Of a DNA stretch of 64,000 nucleotides, positions 50,146 to 57,354 are shown piece after piece. A program made the position numbers and the translations under genes. Numbering within the stretch: position 1 is the stretch's first letter; every line of letters starts with the position of its first letter. The DNA comes from a bacterium. GTDB taxonomy: Bacteria; Planctomycetota; UBA1135; UBA2386. Location of the stretch: NCBI GenBank assembly GCA_024743115.1, contig JANSXC010000008.1, forward strand, positions 186,001-250,000, read 5' to 3'. The notes beneath the pieces were generated by a model. The model saw only the letters and a list, made by a program, of their open reading frames with translations, made no database searches and had not been told where the DNA came from.

Positions 50146-51636
50146 ATGGCCCACTCGCAAGTCGTTCGCGTCTACAACACCTACCAGGATCCCGATCACG
50201 AGTGCCCGTGGCAGAGCCTGGCGTCGCGGGGCAGCAACGGTTCGGGGGTGGTCGTCGGCAAGAACGAGATCCTGACCGGCGCGCACGTCGTCGCGAACTC
50301 GACGTTCGTGCAGGTGCAGAAGCCGAGTGATCCGACCAAGGTCGTCGCGCACGTCGTGGCGGTGTGTCACGACGCCGATCTCGCGCTGCTGCACGTCGAT
50401 GATCCGGCGTTCACGCGCGGGATGAAGGCGGTGCAGATCGGTGACCTGCCGCACCTGCGCGACGCGGTGCAAGTCGTCGGCTATCCGATCGGCGGCGAGG
50501 AGGTGTCGATCACCGAAGGCGTGGTCTCACGCATCGAGGTGCAGCGTTACGAGCACAGCCAACGTCACCTGCTCGCGGTGACGGTCGATGCGGCGATCAA
50601 CTCGGGCAACAGCGGCGGGCCGGTGTTCGCGGGACGCAAGGTGGTAGGGATCGCGATCCAGGCGATTCCCGACGCGGAGAACATCGGCGAGATGGTGCCG
50701 GCGCCGATCATCAAGCGCTTCCTGAAGACGGCGCGCGAAGGCGTGCGTGACGTGCTCGTGCCGGGGCTCGGGATTACGACGCAGCCGCTGGAGAACCCCG
50801 CGATGCGGCGCTACCTCGGCATGACGGCGCGCGACTCGGGCGTGCTCGTCACCGCGGTGCAGTACGGCTCGAGTGCGTGGGGCCACCTGCAGCCCGGGGA
50901 CGTGCTGATCGCGATCGATGGCATGCGCATCGCCAACAACGGCACGGTGCAGTATCGCGATCGCTTCCGCTGCCAGTTCGACGTCGCGGTCGGGGATCAC
51001 TCGGTCGGGGATCCGCTGCGTGCGCGTGTGCTCAGGGCCGGCAAGCGTGTCGCGGTGACGTTCGAGATGCGGCCGATGTGCTGGCTCGTGCCGCGCATCG
51101 AGTTCGAGCAGATGCCGACGTGGTTCCTGTTCGGCGGGCTGGTGTTCCAACGTCTCACGGCGGAGCTGCTGCGGGTCTGGGGCGATCACTGGTGGGACAA
51201 GGCGCCGAAAGAGCTACTCAACCTCTACTACTCGGGACTGCGCGAGCCGGGTCGGCAGGAGGTCATCGTGCTCGGGCAGGTGCTCGCGGACGCGGTGAAC
51301 GTCGGCTACGAGCCGTTCGTCAACGACATCGTGCTCGAGGTCAACGGCAAGAAGCCAGCGAACATGGCGGAGTTCGTGCGCTGCATCGACCAGAGCGACG
51401 GTGACGTGTTCCTGCGGTTGTCGAGTGGCGCCTCGGTGCTGTTCGCCGCAGACGAGGCGCGTGCGGCGCACGAGCGCATCGCGCGGCGCTACCAGTTGCC
51501 CGGTGATCGATCGGCGGACCTGCCGCGCCCCCGGCCGGCTCCGAGGGTGGTGAAGAAGGCCGGCAAGGCCGGCGCGCGCACGGGGCGGAAGGTCGCGAAG
51601 TCGGCGGGCCGGTCGGGCTCTGGCGTGCGCCGTTGA
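50146..51636 (+). CDS. Deg-type serine protease with PDZ domain, no signal peptide
   Basis: The 496-residue protein has a trypsin-like S1C domain with the triad H47 (TGAHVV), D78 (DADLALL) and S156 (NSGNSGGP). PDZ-type sequences follow at about 240-300 (GVLVTAVQYGSSAWGHLQPG, LIAIDGMRI), and a second repeat-like domain at about 330-440. This layout resembles the plant Deg9-like group rather than the DegP/DegQ type. There is no signal peptide or membrane helix, so the enzyme would be cytoplasmic, unlike the HtrA at 14227. The last 35 residues are Lys/Arg-rich (KKAGKAGARTGRKVAKSAGR), a nucleic-acid or membrane contact. It is divergent from the MarR gene. Confidence 0.88.
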   Translation: MAHSQVVRVYNTYQDPDHECPWQSLASRGSNGSGVVVGKNEILTGAHVVANSTFVQVQKPSDPTKVVAHVVAVCHDADLALLHVDDPAFTRGMKAVQIGDLPHLRDAVQVVGYPIGGEEVSITEGVVSRIEVQRYEHSQRHLLAVTVDAAINSGNSGGPVFAGRKVVGIAIQAIPDAENIGEMVPAPIIKRFLKTAREGVRDVLVPGLGITTQPLENPAMRRYLGMTARDSGVLVTAVQYGSSAWGHLQPGDVLIAIDGMRIANNGTVQYRDRFRCQFDVAVGDHSVGDPLRARVLRAGKRVAVTFEMRPMCWLVPRIEFEQMPTWFLFGGLVFQRLTAELLRVWGDHWWDKAPKELLNLYYSGLREPGRQEVIVLGQVLADAVNVGYEPFVNDIVLEVNGKKPANMAEFVRCIDQSDGDVFLRLSSGASVLFAADEARAAHERIARRYQLPGDRSADLPRPRPAPRVVKKAGKAGARTGRKVAKSAGRSGSGVRR

Positions 51637-51728
51637 AGGATCTCCACGGTTCTTGCGTCCACGTCTGCGGTGCACCGTTGCTCTTGCACGGGCTGGCGTA
51701 AGGGGCGCCCTTGCCGTCGTCGGCTCGG

Positions 51729-51746
51729 TCGGAACGGACGTTCCGA
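51729..51746. promoter_or_regulatory. LexA-like palindrome between genes
   Basis: TCGGAACGGACGTTCCGA has perfect 8-bp arms around GA. Its core GAAC-N4-GTTC is the arrangement of the Gram-positive SOS box. It lies about 75 bp upstream of the -35 box of the DUF2961 gene. No SOS gene is beside it, so the role is unproven. Confidence 0.35.
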
Positions 51747-51821
51747 GCGCGGGTTCAGGGCCCATCCGCCGGGCGTTTCATCGTTCGTGACGAGCTTGTC
51801 CGCTGTTCTGCGGCCACCGCT

Positions 51822-51848
51822 TTGACGGGGTGCGTAGTGCGCTAGACT
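51822..51848 (+). promoter_or_regulatory. Sigma-70-like promoter of the DUF2961 gene
   Basis: TTGACG (51822-51827), a 15-bp gap and TAGACT (51843-51848) lie about 55 nt before the ATG at 51903. This gene therefore has a leader, unlike most genes here. Confidence 0.5.
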
Positions 51849-51902
51849 TTCGTCCCCCTCTCGTCCTCAGCCAACTCCTCGCGCCCCGCCCCGATCTCCC
51901 CG

Positions 51903-53960
51903 ATGGAGTACCGCTACACCCTTCCTGACCTCGTTCTTCCGGGCCTTGTCGCGTTGACCCTGACCCTGAGCGGTCTGCGGGCTCAGCGCAGCGACAACTT
52001 CTACGAGCTGTTCCCGAGCCGCGTGCACACGCTGGTCAAGGCGAGCTACGACCCCGACGACCGCGCGACGTCGCTGTCGCGTGGCAACGACGATGGCTTC
52101 TCGGGGGCCAACCTCTGCGAAGCCTATCGCTACACCGAGAACGGCACGCCGGTCGCGGTCCTCGCCGATATCGAAGGGCGAGCTGGCGTCATGGGGCTGT
52201 TCTTCCGCAACTTCTGGAGCGATTCGTTCGGACTCGAGCGCTTCAAGGAAGAGAACAATCGCACGCGCTTCTGGCTCGACGACGCCGCGCAATACGACCT
52301 GCCGCTGACCGAGTGCTTTCGGGATCCCGGGCATCCGCTCGGTCAGGTCCCGCCGTTCGACGGGCCGTTCACGCGCGGCCGCGCCGGGGCGCACGTCACG
52401 AGCGCGCAGCTGACCTGGCAGGAGCGGTTCCGTGTCGGCCTCGACGACGACGCATTCGACAATGCGGCGCGCTTCCACCGTGTGGCGATGACGCTCGCTT
52501 CGCCCGAGGGTGAGCTGCCGATGCCCGACAAGGCCGCGTGGGAGACCATCGCGAACAACCCGGGCCAGTGGCCGCACCAGGCGCGGCGCAACGCGCAATC
52601 GACCGTGCTGCAGCTCGCGCCGGGCGGTGGTTCGGGTCAGGTCGTGATCCCGGGGCCGGCGACGCTGCTCGAGCTGACGTTCACCGTGCCCGAGCAGTCG
52701 GATTGGAAAGACCTGTGGGCGCGTTTCACGTTCGACACTGCGGCAGAGCCGCACGTCGACATGCCGCTGCGTTATCTCGGCGCAATGATCGAGCCGCCGT
52801 TCACGTTCCCCGTGCACAGCCTGCTCATCGACAACAACGGCTCGACCCGCTGCACCTGCTGGTTCCCGATGCCGTTCCAGCAGAAGGCGACGCTGCAGAT
52901 CCTCAATCACGGCCCGACGGCCGTGCCCGTCACCGTGACGCACGCGCTGAAGCGTGGCCAGCCGACGGGGGATTGGGGCTACTTCACGTCCTGGTTCCGG
53001 CGCGAGATCACCGGGACGGGTGAGCCGTTCGTCGGGCCGCAGCTGCGCGACTGCCGTGGCATGCTGCGCTTCATGATGCTCGAGGACTTCGCGGACACGA
53101 GCGGTCGCATTCCCGACATGTTCATGTCGCACCTCGAGGGCGATCTCTGCGTGCGCATCAACGGCAATCGCGGGGACGACCACACGTTTGCGGCTTCCGA
53201 GACGAGTATCGGGCGCTGGGGTTGGTACCTGACGCCGGCGGACAAGCCCTTTGTCTCCGACACCTCGTTCCAGTCGTCGCTGCGGGCGCGCGTGCTGCCG
53301 AACAACCACGTCGAAGGTCGGCGGGTGCAGGGCTCGACGTTCGTGTTCGATCCGATCCACTTCGTCGACGGCATCGACATCGTGCTCGAGCACGGCCTGC
53401 AGAACACCTCCAACGCGGACTACTCGCTCATCGCGTTCTTCTATCTGCAGCAGGGCGCGGCCCGGCGGGCGATCGCCGAGATCGACATCGGCAATGTCGA
53501 TCCGAGCGATCCGGACAGCGAGCCGAGCAACGGTGTGCAGTTCACCGCCTGGAATACCTACCAGCGGCAGGGCAACTTCCTGCGGGATCAGTTCTATGGC
53601 ACGCCGGCCGTGTCCGAGGGCGTGCGCCACATCCGCGACTTCCTGCGCTTCCAGGTCGTGCGCGGCCAGGACGAGTTCGTGGATCGGCCGCTGACGATCG
53701 GGTTGCGGCTCGATCGCCTGGGTGGCGCGACGATGGGGGTCTGCCAGGCCGACGTGTTCGTCGATGGACAGCCGGCGGGTCTGCTGCACGTGTTCACGCA
53801 CAACAGCGTGTTCCCGTGGAAGGAAGGCGCCGAGTGTGAGGTCGGGCTGCCGATCGCGCTGACCCGCGGCAAGCCGGGGGTGACCGTCGAACTGCGACCG
53901 CGTCCGGGCTCCGACCCGCTCCAGGTCGCGAGAATCTGGGTGTACGAACACCTGAAGTAG
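51903..53960 (+). CDS. Secreted DUF2961 (GH172-like) protein
   Basis: The 685-residue protein has a signal-like N-terminus with a hydrophobic stretch (LVLPGLVALTLTLSGLRAQ). The body follows the DUF2961 pattern: TSLSRGNDDGFSGANL near the N-terminus, TFDTAAEPHVDMPLRYLG, then TRCTCWFPMPFQQKATLQIL and FMSHLEGDLCVRINGNRGDDHTFAASE. DUF2961 proteins (GH172) include difructose-anhydride synthase and related alpha-glycoside hydrolases. The catalytic acids cannot be fixed by eye. It probably works on polysaccharides outside the cell. The start ATG lies 55 nt after a TTGACG/TAGACT promoter. The next gene is the GntR regulator with its own operators. Confidence 0.78.
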   Translation: MEYRYTLPDLVLPGLVALTLTLSGLRAQRSDNFYELFPSRVHTLVKASYDPDDRATSLSRGNDDGFSGANLCEAYRYTENGTPVAVLADIEGRAGVMGLFFRNFWSDSFGLERFKEENNRTRFWLDDAAQYDLPLTECFRDPGHPLGQVPPFDGPFTRGRAGAHVTSAQLTWQERFRVGLDDDAFDNAARFHRVAMTLASPEGELPMPDKAAWETIANNPGQWPHQARRNAQSTVLQLAPGGGSGQVVIPGPATLLELTFTVPEQSDWKDLWARFTFDTAAEPHVDMPLRYLGAMIEPPFTFPVHSLLIDNNGSTRCTCWFPMPFQQKATLQILNHGPTAVPVTVTHALKRGQPTGDWGYFTSWFRREITGTGEPFVGPQLRDCRGMLRFMMLEDFADTSGRIPDMFMSHLEGDLCVRINGNRGDDHTFAASETSIGRWGWYLTPADKPFVSDTSFQSSLRARVLPNNHVEGRRVQGSTFVFDPIHFVDGIDIVLEHGLQNTSNADYSLIAFFYLQQGAARRAIAEIDIGNVDPSDPDSEPSNGVQFTAWNTYQRQGNFLRDQFYGTPAVSEGVRHIRDFLRFQVVRGQDEFVDRPLTIGLRLDRLGGATMGVCQADVFVDGQPAGLLHVFTHNSVFPWKEGAECEVGLPIALTRGKPGVTVELRPRPGSDPLQVARIWVYEHLK

Positions 53961-54004
53961 CCCTCGGGCGGATCGGACCTGCTTGCTAGGAAACCACTTA
54001 CGAA

Positions 54005-54022
54005 AACTGTACTAGTACAGTT
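54005..54022. promoter_or_regulatory. GntR operator 1 (18-bp perfect palindrome)
   Basis: AACTGTACTAGTACAGTT is a perfect palindrome that overlaps the first bases of the -35 box (54021-54026). Its arm AACTGT-CTA is shared with operator 2. Confidence 0.65.
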
Positions 54023-54049
54023 GACTAACTGTTCTATCTAAGCTAGAAC
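54021..54049 (+). promoter_or_regulatory. Promoter of the GntR-ABC operon
   Basis: TTGACT (54021-54026), a 17-bp spacer and TAGAAC (54044-54049) precede the GTG at 54060 by 10 nt. Both operators overlap it, so binding of the GntR protein should block transcription. Confidence 0.65.
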
Positions 54050-54053
54050 AGTT
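54027..54053. promoter_or_regulatory. GntR operator 2 (10-bp arms)
   Basis: AACTGTTCTA (54027-54036) and TAGAACAGTT (54044-54053) form perfect 10-bp arms around TCTAAGC. The site spans from just after the -35 box through the -10 box. Both operators share the core ACTGTwCTA, as for one repressor. Confidence 0.65.
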
Positions 54054-54059
54054 AGCACA

Positions 54060-54527
54060 GTGGTCGTCATTCGTATCGATCCCGCCTCCGCCGAGCCTCT
54101 GTTCGAACAGGTGGTCTTCGCGGTCAAGCAGGCTGTTGCCCGGGGCCAGGTGGCCGCGGGCGACAAGCTGCCCTCCGTGCGTGAGCTCGCTCGGGAGCTC
54201 GCGATCAATCCCAACACGGTCATGCGCGCCTACGAGCTGCTCGAGCGCGATGGCGTGATCGTGCGGCGGCAGGGGGCCGGGAGTTTCTTCACCGGGCGCG
54301 GCACCGAGCTCGCGCCAACCGAACGCAATCGCCAGCTGCAGGACCTCCTGCGGCGCGCGGCGACCGAAGCGTTCCATCTCGGCTTCTCGGCCGACGAAGT
54401 GCTCGCTGCGCTGCGGGCCTGTCTCGAGGAGCTGCGGTTCGAAGGGCGTCGTGACGGCGGCGACCCGACTGCGCGGAGCGCCGAGAACGGCGAGTCGGGC
54501 ACCAGCGATTCCAGGAGCAAGCAGTGA
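54060..54527 (+). CDS. GntR-family (YtrA-type) regulator
   Basis: The 155-residue protein has a winged helix from about 8 to 75: SAEPLFEQVVFAVKQAVARG, LPSVRELARELAINPNTVMRAYELLERDGVIVRRQGAGSFF. The short C-terminal tail with no ligand-binding domain is the YtrA subfamily, which regulates ABC transporters and often responds to envelope-active compounds. The GTG at 54060 is the start, 10 nt after a -10 box, so the message is nearly leaderless. Two matching palindromes lie over the promoter. The stop overlaps the ABC ATPase gene by GTGA. Autorepression is strongly suggested by the operator layout. Confidence 0.9.
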   Translation: MVVIRIDPASAEPLFEQVVFAVKQAVARGQVAAGDKLPSVRELARELAINPNTVMRAYELLERDGVIVRRQGAGSFFTGRGTELAPTERNRQLQDLLRRAATEAFHLGFSADEVLAALRACLEELRFEGRRDGGDPTARSAENGESGTSDSRSKQ

Positions 54528-55471
54528 CCTCTCATCCCATTGAATTCGATTGTGTGCAGCGCTGGTACGCCGACCGGCCGGTGCTGCAAGGGCTGTCGTT
54601 CCGGGTCGAGCCCGGCACGGTCTACGCGTTGCTCGGGCGCAACGGGTCGGGCAAGACGACCGCGCTGCGGATCCTGCTCGGCTTCCTGCGCGCCCACCAC
54701 GGCACCGCGCGGCTGCTCGGCGAGGACACGGCGGAGCTGCCGGCCGCGATCCGCGGGCGGGTTGGCTACGTCAGCGAAGACCATCGGCTCTACCCGACGA
54801 TGAGCGTGCAGCAGGCCGTCGAGTTCGAGGCCGGCACCCGGCCGGGCTTCCGACGCGAGTTCGCGTTCCAGGCGATCGAGCGCTGCGGATTCGGCAAGAA
54901 GCAGCGAATCCCGCAGCTGTCGCGCGGTCAGCGGGCGCAGCTCTGCATCATCCTCGCCGTTGCCGGCGATCCCGAGGTGCTGATCTGTGACGACCCCGCA
55001 CTCGGGCTCGACGTCGTGATGCGGCGCGAGCTGCTGGACGTGCTCATCGACCTGCTCGCGGACAGCGGCGCGACGGTGCTGTTCAGCTCGCACTTCCTCA
55101 ACGACGTCGAGCGCATCGCGGATCGCGTCGGGATCCTGCACGACGGCTCGCTGCTCGTCGATGCAAACATGGAAGACCTCAAGCGCCGCGTGCGTCGGGT
55201 CGCCTTCGTGCCGCGTGAGGGCGTTGCCCCGCCGGCCGGTGACGACGTACTGCGCGTGCGGTCGCGACGGCATGGCGTCGACCTGCTGCTCGACGATCCC
55301 GATCGCGCTCGGATCGAAGCTCTGCGGGCGGGGGGTGAGGTCGGTGAACCCGAAGCGCTCTCGCTCGAAGACCTGTTCGTCGAACTCGTCGGCCCCGATG
55401 CCGGGGTGCTGCAAAACGGCGCTGGCGATTCGACCAACCAACCCCAGAAGACCACGGAGGTGGCATCGTGA
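54524..55471 (+). CDS. ABC transporter ATP-binding protein
   Basis: The 315-residue ATPase has Walker A GRNGSGKTT (38-46), the signature LSRGQRAQ (132-139) and Walker B VLICDDPALGLD (152-163). The second acidic residue of Walker B is Asp (157) where the catalytic Glu is usual, and the Q-loop position reads VSEDHRL. His in LFSSHFLN fits the H-loop. About 90 C-terminal residues after the ABC domain form an extra region. It belongs to the YtrB/NatA-like group used by GntR-linked systems. The GTG start overlaps the regulator stop by 4 bp, and its own stop overlaps the permease start by 4 bp. Confidence 0.93.
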   Translation: MTSHPIEFDCVQRWYADRPVLQGLSFRVEPGTVYALLGRNGSGKTTALRILLGFLRAHHGTARLLGEDTAELPAAIRGRVGYVSEDHRLYPTMSVQQAVEFEAGTRPGFRREFAFQAIERCGFGKKQRIPQLSRGQRAQLCIILAVAGDPEVLICDDPALGLDVVMRRELLDVLIDLLADSGATVLFSSHFLNDVERIADRVGILHDGSLLVDANMEDLKRRVRRVAFVPREGVAPPAGDDVLRVRSRRHGVDLLLDDPDRARIEALRAGGEVGEPEALSLEDLFVELVGPDAGVLQNGAGDSTNQPQKTTEVAS

Positions 55472-57354
55472 ACTCGCCTGACAACTCCGGCGCCAGTGCG
55501 CCGTCACCGAAGGCTGCCTTCGCGCGGGCGTTGTCCCAGAAGGACGCACTCTGGCGCGTGTTCTTCGCGTTCAACGGCGCGATTGCGTTGATGATCGCGC
55601 TCGGCGACGGTGGCTTCTTCCACACGTTTGCGTTCGAGGAGGGGCGCCACGACGCCGAGTTCTACACGGCGTGGATCTGCGGGCTTGCGCTCGGAGTCTT
55701 CGCGGCCGTCTTCGATCGAATGGTGGGTGCGGACGACCACTTGCGGCAGCGACCGATCGCCGCCGAACAGCTGTTCTGGCATCGCCAGCGCGCGATGGGC
55801 AGCATCCTGCTCGTGTGGTTCCTCGCGGCACCGCTCGCCGGCTGGGTATGGCTGGCAATCACCCAACGCACGGCCGTCTTCGAGCCAATGGGGGTGATTT
55901 CCGCCTGGGCCTCTTTCGTCCCGGCCATCTCGGCAGCGGCGATCGGTTACTTCGGCGCGAGCCTGCCGGTTCGTTGGTGGTTGCGCCCGTTCGTGGTCGC
56001 GGCGGCATTCCTCGCTGCCTTCACGGTGATCCACCACGTTACGAAGGCGGATGACTACCACGTGCGCTGGCTGTACGTGAGCCTGCACCTGTTGGCTGCG
56101 GCCCTGTTCGTCGGGTTGGCGCGGCTGGCGTGCGCCGCCGATAACGACCCCGATCGGGCCTTGCCCGCGGGTGTTCGCTTCGTCGCTGTGCCACTTGTGG
56201 TCGTCGCGTCCATTCTCGTGATGAGTGGTGTCATGACGGAGGGGGCGCGTGAGTTCGCGGTCGAACTATGGCGCGAGTATCCTCAGTTGGCGCGCTACCA
56301 GGGCCGGGTCCGGCTCGCCGACCTGCACAACGCTTGGCGCAATGGCCGGGCGCGGCTCTGTGACGGTGACCATCGCCGAACGGACCTGATGGAAAGCGAC
56401 CAGTGGACCCACCTGAGGTTCGGGGTGCCGCAGTATCGCATCGTGAGCTTGCTCGGCTTCCGCGAGCCGCGATGGCATCGTGGGGTCGACTCCGAATGGG
56501 TCGATGGCCAGGGCGTCTACCTGACGCGCCTGGGCGAGGCGTTCGCGAGCTCGATCCACGGTCGCCGAAAGGTGCCAACCGGGATCGGTCCGGAGCACGC
56601 GCCGTTCAGTTCCGGCTCGCGGATCAATTCACTCGGCGCCGGCAAGGAACGCATCCTCGTCGTGGATCACGAGTCCAACCGGATCTACTGCTACGACCAG
56701 AAACAGGGCTTCTTCGTGCCGCTGCCGCTGCCGGATGGCGACCGCCTCGTGCGGATGCGTTGGCGCGCCCTGCCAAAGGGAGCGTTACAGCTGCTACGTG
56801 ATCCGCTGGTGCAGGAGGGATCGAGTTACGGGTTCGTCGACGGCGAGAAGTCGTCGTACTTTCTCGACGACGGCAAGTGGGTGGCGATTCCGTTCGTCGA
56901 GAAGCCCGAGCCGTGGCGCGAACGAAGCCCGGTCGTGGTTGGTGATGGCTGGCTGAAAGTCACCGTCAGCGTGCCCGCAAGCGCAGGACAGAGTGAGTTC
57001 TCGCATCACTACTCGCCAAGGACTTTCCTCGAATACGTCTACGCCGGGCTCGCTGCCGGGTTCGCGCTGGGGCTGCCGCCGCTCTTCATCACGCAGTTCT
57101 CTTGGCAACTCGCGATCTTCGCGCTCGCCATGGGAATCCTGCTCGGCGGCGCGGCGGCCCGTCGTGTCCGTCGCATTGGCGGCGCCCCGGCGGATCGTCA
57201 GCTCTGGCTCTGGCTCACCATTGTTCTCGGGCCGCTCGGCGCGCTGCTGAGCCTGGTCTTCGTGCGGCCACGCACCTACCGCGAACGGCCGCGTCTGGCC
57301 GCGGCGCCCACGCCGCGCGTCTTCACCCCGATCATGAAGGAGTTGGCATCGTGA
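55468..57354 (+). CDS. ABC permease-like membrane protein with a large extracytoplasmic insert
   Basis: The 628-residue protein has about seven helices in its first 255 residues (for example RVFFAFNGAIALMIALG, WICGLALGVFAAVFD). A soluble region of about 265 residues follows (about 256-520), and a final group of three helices (FLEYVYAGLAAGFALGLPPLFI, FSWQLAIFALAMGILLGGAAA, LWLTIVLGPLGALLSLVF). The insert is beta-rich (FGVPQYRIVSLLGF, GKERILVVDHESNRIYCYDQ) and would sit outside the membrane. It is not a standard permease fold I can name, but its place directly after the ATPase (GTGA overlap) makes it the likely partner. The export or uptake substrate is unknown. Confidence 0.78.
   Translation: MNSPDNSGASAPSPKAAFARALSQKDALWRVFFAFNGAIALMIALGDGGFFHTFAFEEGRHDAEFYTAWICGLALGVFAAVFDRMVGADDHLRQRPIAAEQLFWHRQRAMGSILLVWFLAAPLAGWVWLAITQRTAVFEPMGVISAWASFVPAISAAAIGYFGASLPVRWWLRPFVVAAAFLAAFTVIHHVTKADDYHVRWLYVSLHLLAAALFVGLARLACAADNDPDRALPAGVRFVAVPLVVVASILVMSGVMTEGAREFAVELWREYPQLARYQGRVRLADLHNAWRNGRARLCDGDHRRTDLMESDQWTHLRFGVPQYRIVSLLGFREPRWHRGVDSEWVDGQGVYLTRLGEAFASSIHGRRKVPTGIGPEHAPFSSGSRINSLGAGKERILVVDHESNRIYCYDQKQGFFVPLPLPDGDRLVRMRWRALPKGALQLLRDPLVQEGSSYGFVDGEKSSYFLDDGKWVAIPFVEKPEPWRERSPVVVGDGWLKVTVSVPASAGQSEFSHHYSPRTFLEYVYAGLAAGFALGLPPLFITQFSWQLAIFALAMGILLGGAAARRVRRIGGAPADRQLWLWLTIVLGPLGALLSLVFVRPRTYRERPRLAAAPTPRVFTPIMKELAS

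Noticed and set aside
51867..53951. Long minus-strand frame opposite the DUF2961 gene
   Set aside because: The plus-strand frame has a signal-like N-terminus and DUF2961 motifs and a good promoter. The opposite frame has only Arg-rich, low-information sequence.
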